Below, piece by piece: positions 7,041 through 7,041 of a DNA stretch of 7,041 nt. Position 1 is the stretch's first letter; each line of letters starts with the position of its first letter. This DNA comes from Chryseosolibacter sp966080355. GTDB taxonomy: Bacteria > Bacteroidota > Bacteroidia > Cytophagales > Cyclobacteriaceae. Position numbers and translations under genes: made by a program. The notes under the pieces are model-generated. The model saw only the letters and a program-made list of their open reading frames with translations, searched no databases and had not been told where the DNA came from. The DNA lies in the NCBI GenBank assembly GCA_966080355.1, contig CBHROW010000293.1, positions 1-7,041 on the forward strand. Direction: 5' to 3'.

Positions 7041-7041
7041 A

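Noticed and set aside
1..7041. CRISPR array, tRNA, rRNA, insertion sequence or phage genes
   Set aside because: No direct repeat series, tRNA-like cloverleaf, transposase or terminal inverted repeats were seen on reading both strands.

Overview
The window reads as chromosomal DNA of a Bacteroidota bacterium, most likely of the Cytophagales. The evidence is a pair of about 800-residue FtsX/MacB-type permeases of the kind abundant in that group (one with the cytoplasmic 'permease prefix' extension), a lipoprotein with a CKDDE start, and start regions without Shine-Dalgarno sequences. The order-level placement is inference from protein style only.

Layout. Positions 2-2584 (+) hold a permease whose 5' end lies outside the window; the frame is open from the first full codon and encodes the end of a permease prefix domain before the first membrane helix. 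Positions 2702-5143 (+) hold a second, full-length, paralogous permease without the prefix. The 117-bp gap between them shows no terminator, so co-transcription is likely. Positions 5144-5455 are a 312-bp gap with three short perfect hairpins, an isolated perfect Shine-Dalgarno-like motif and a 44-codon start-less open frame that I do not recognise. Positions 5456-6538 (+) encode a 360-residue secreted lipoprotein with a Calx-beta-like domain, a second acidic beta-rich region and a strongly basic tail. A symmetrical bidirectional terminator (6560-6593) separates it from a convergent, 5'-truncated gene of unknown function on the minus strand (6606-7040).

How the genes may work together. The two permeases have the MacB-like plan (8 predicted membrane helices, two periplasmic domains) and could form a homo- or heterodimer powered by an ATPase encoded elsewhere; no ATPase is visible here. 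The lipoprotein is probably its own transcription unit. Its charged motif after the lipid cysteine resembles the Bacteroidota lipoprotein export signal, so it may be displayed on the cell surface. Nothing in the sequence ties it functionally to the permeases.

I do not see a clearly new biological system. The most unusual points are the intergenic region 5144-5455 and the bipolar charge of the lipoprotein.
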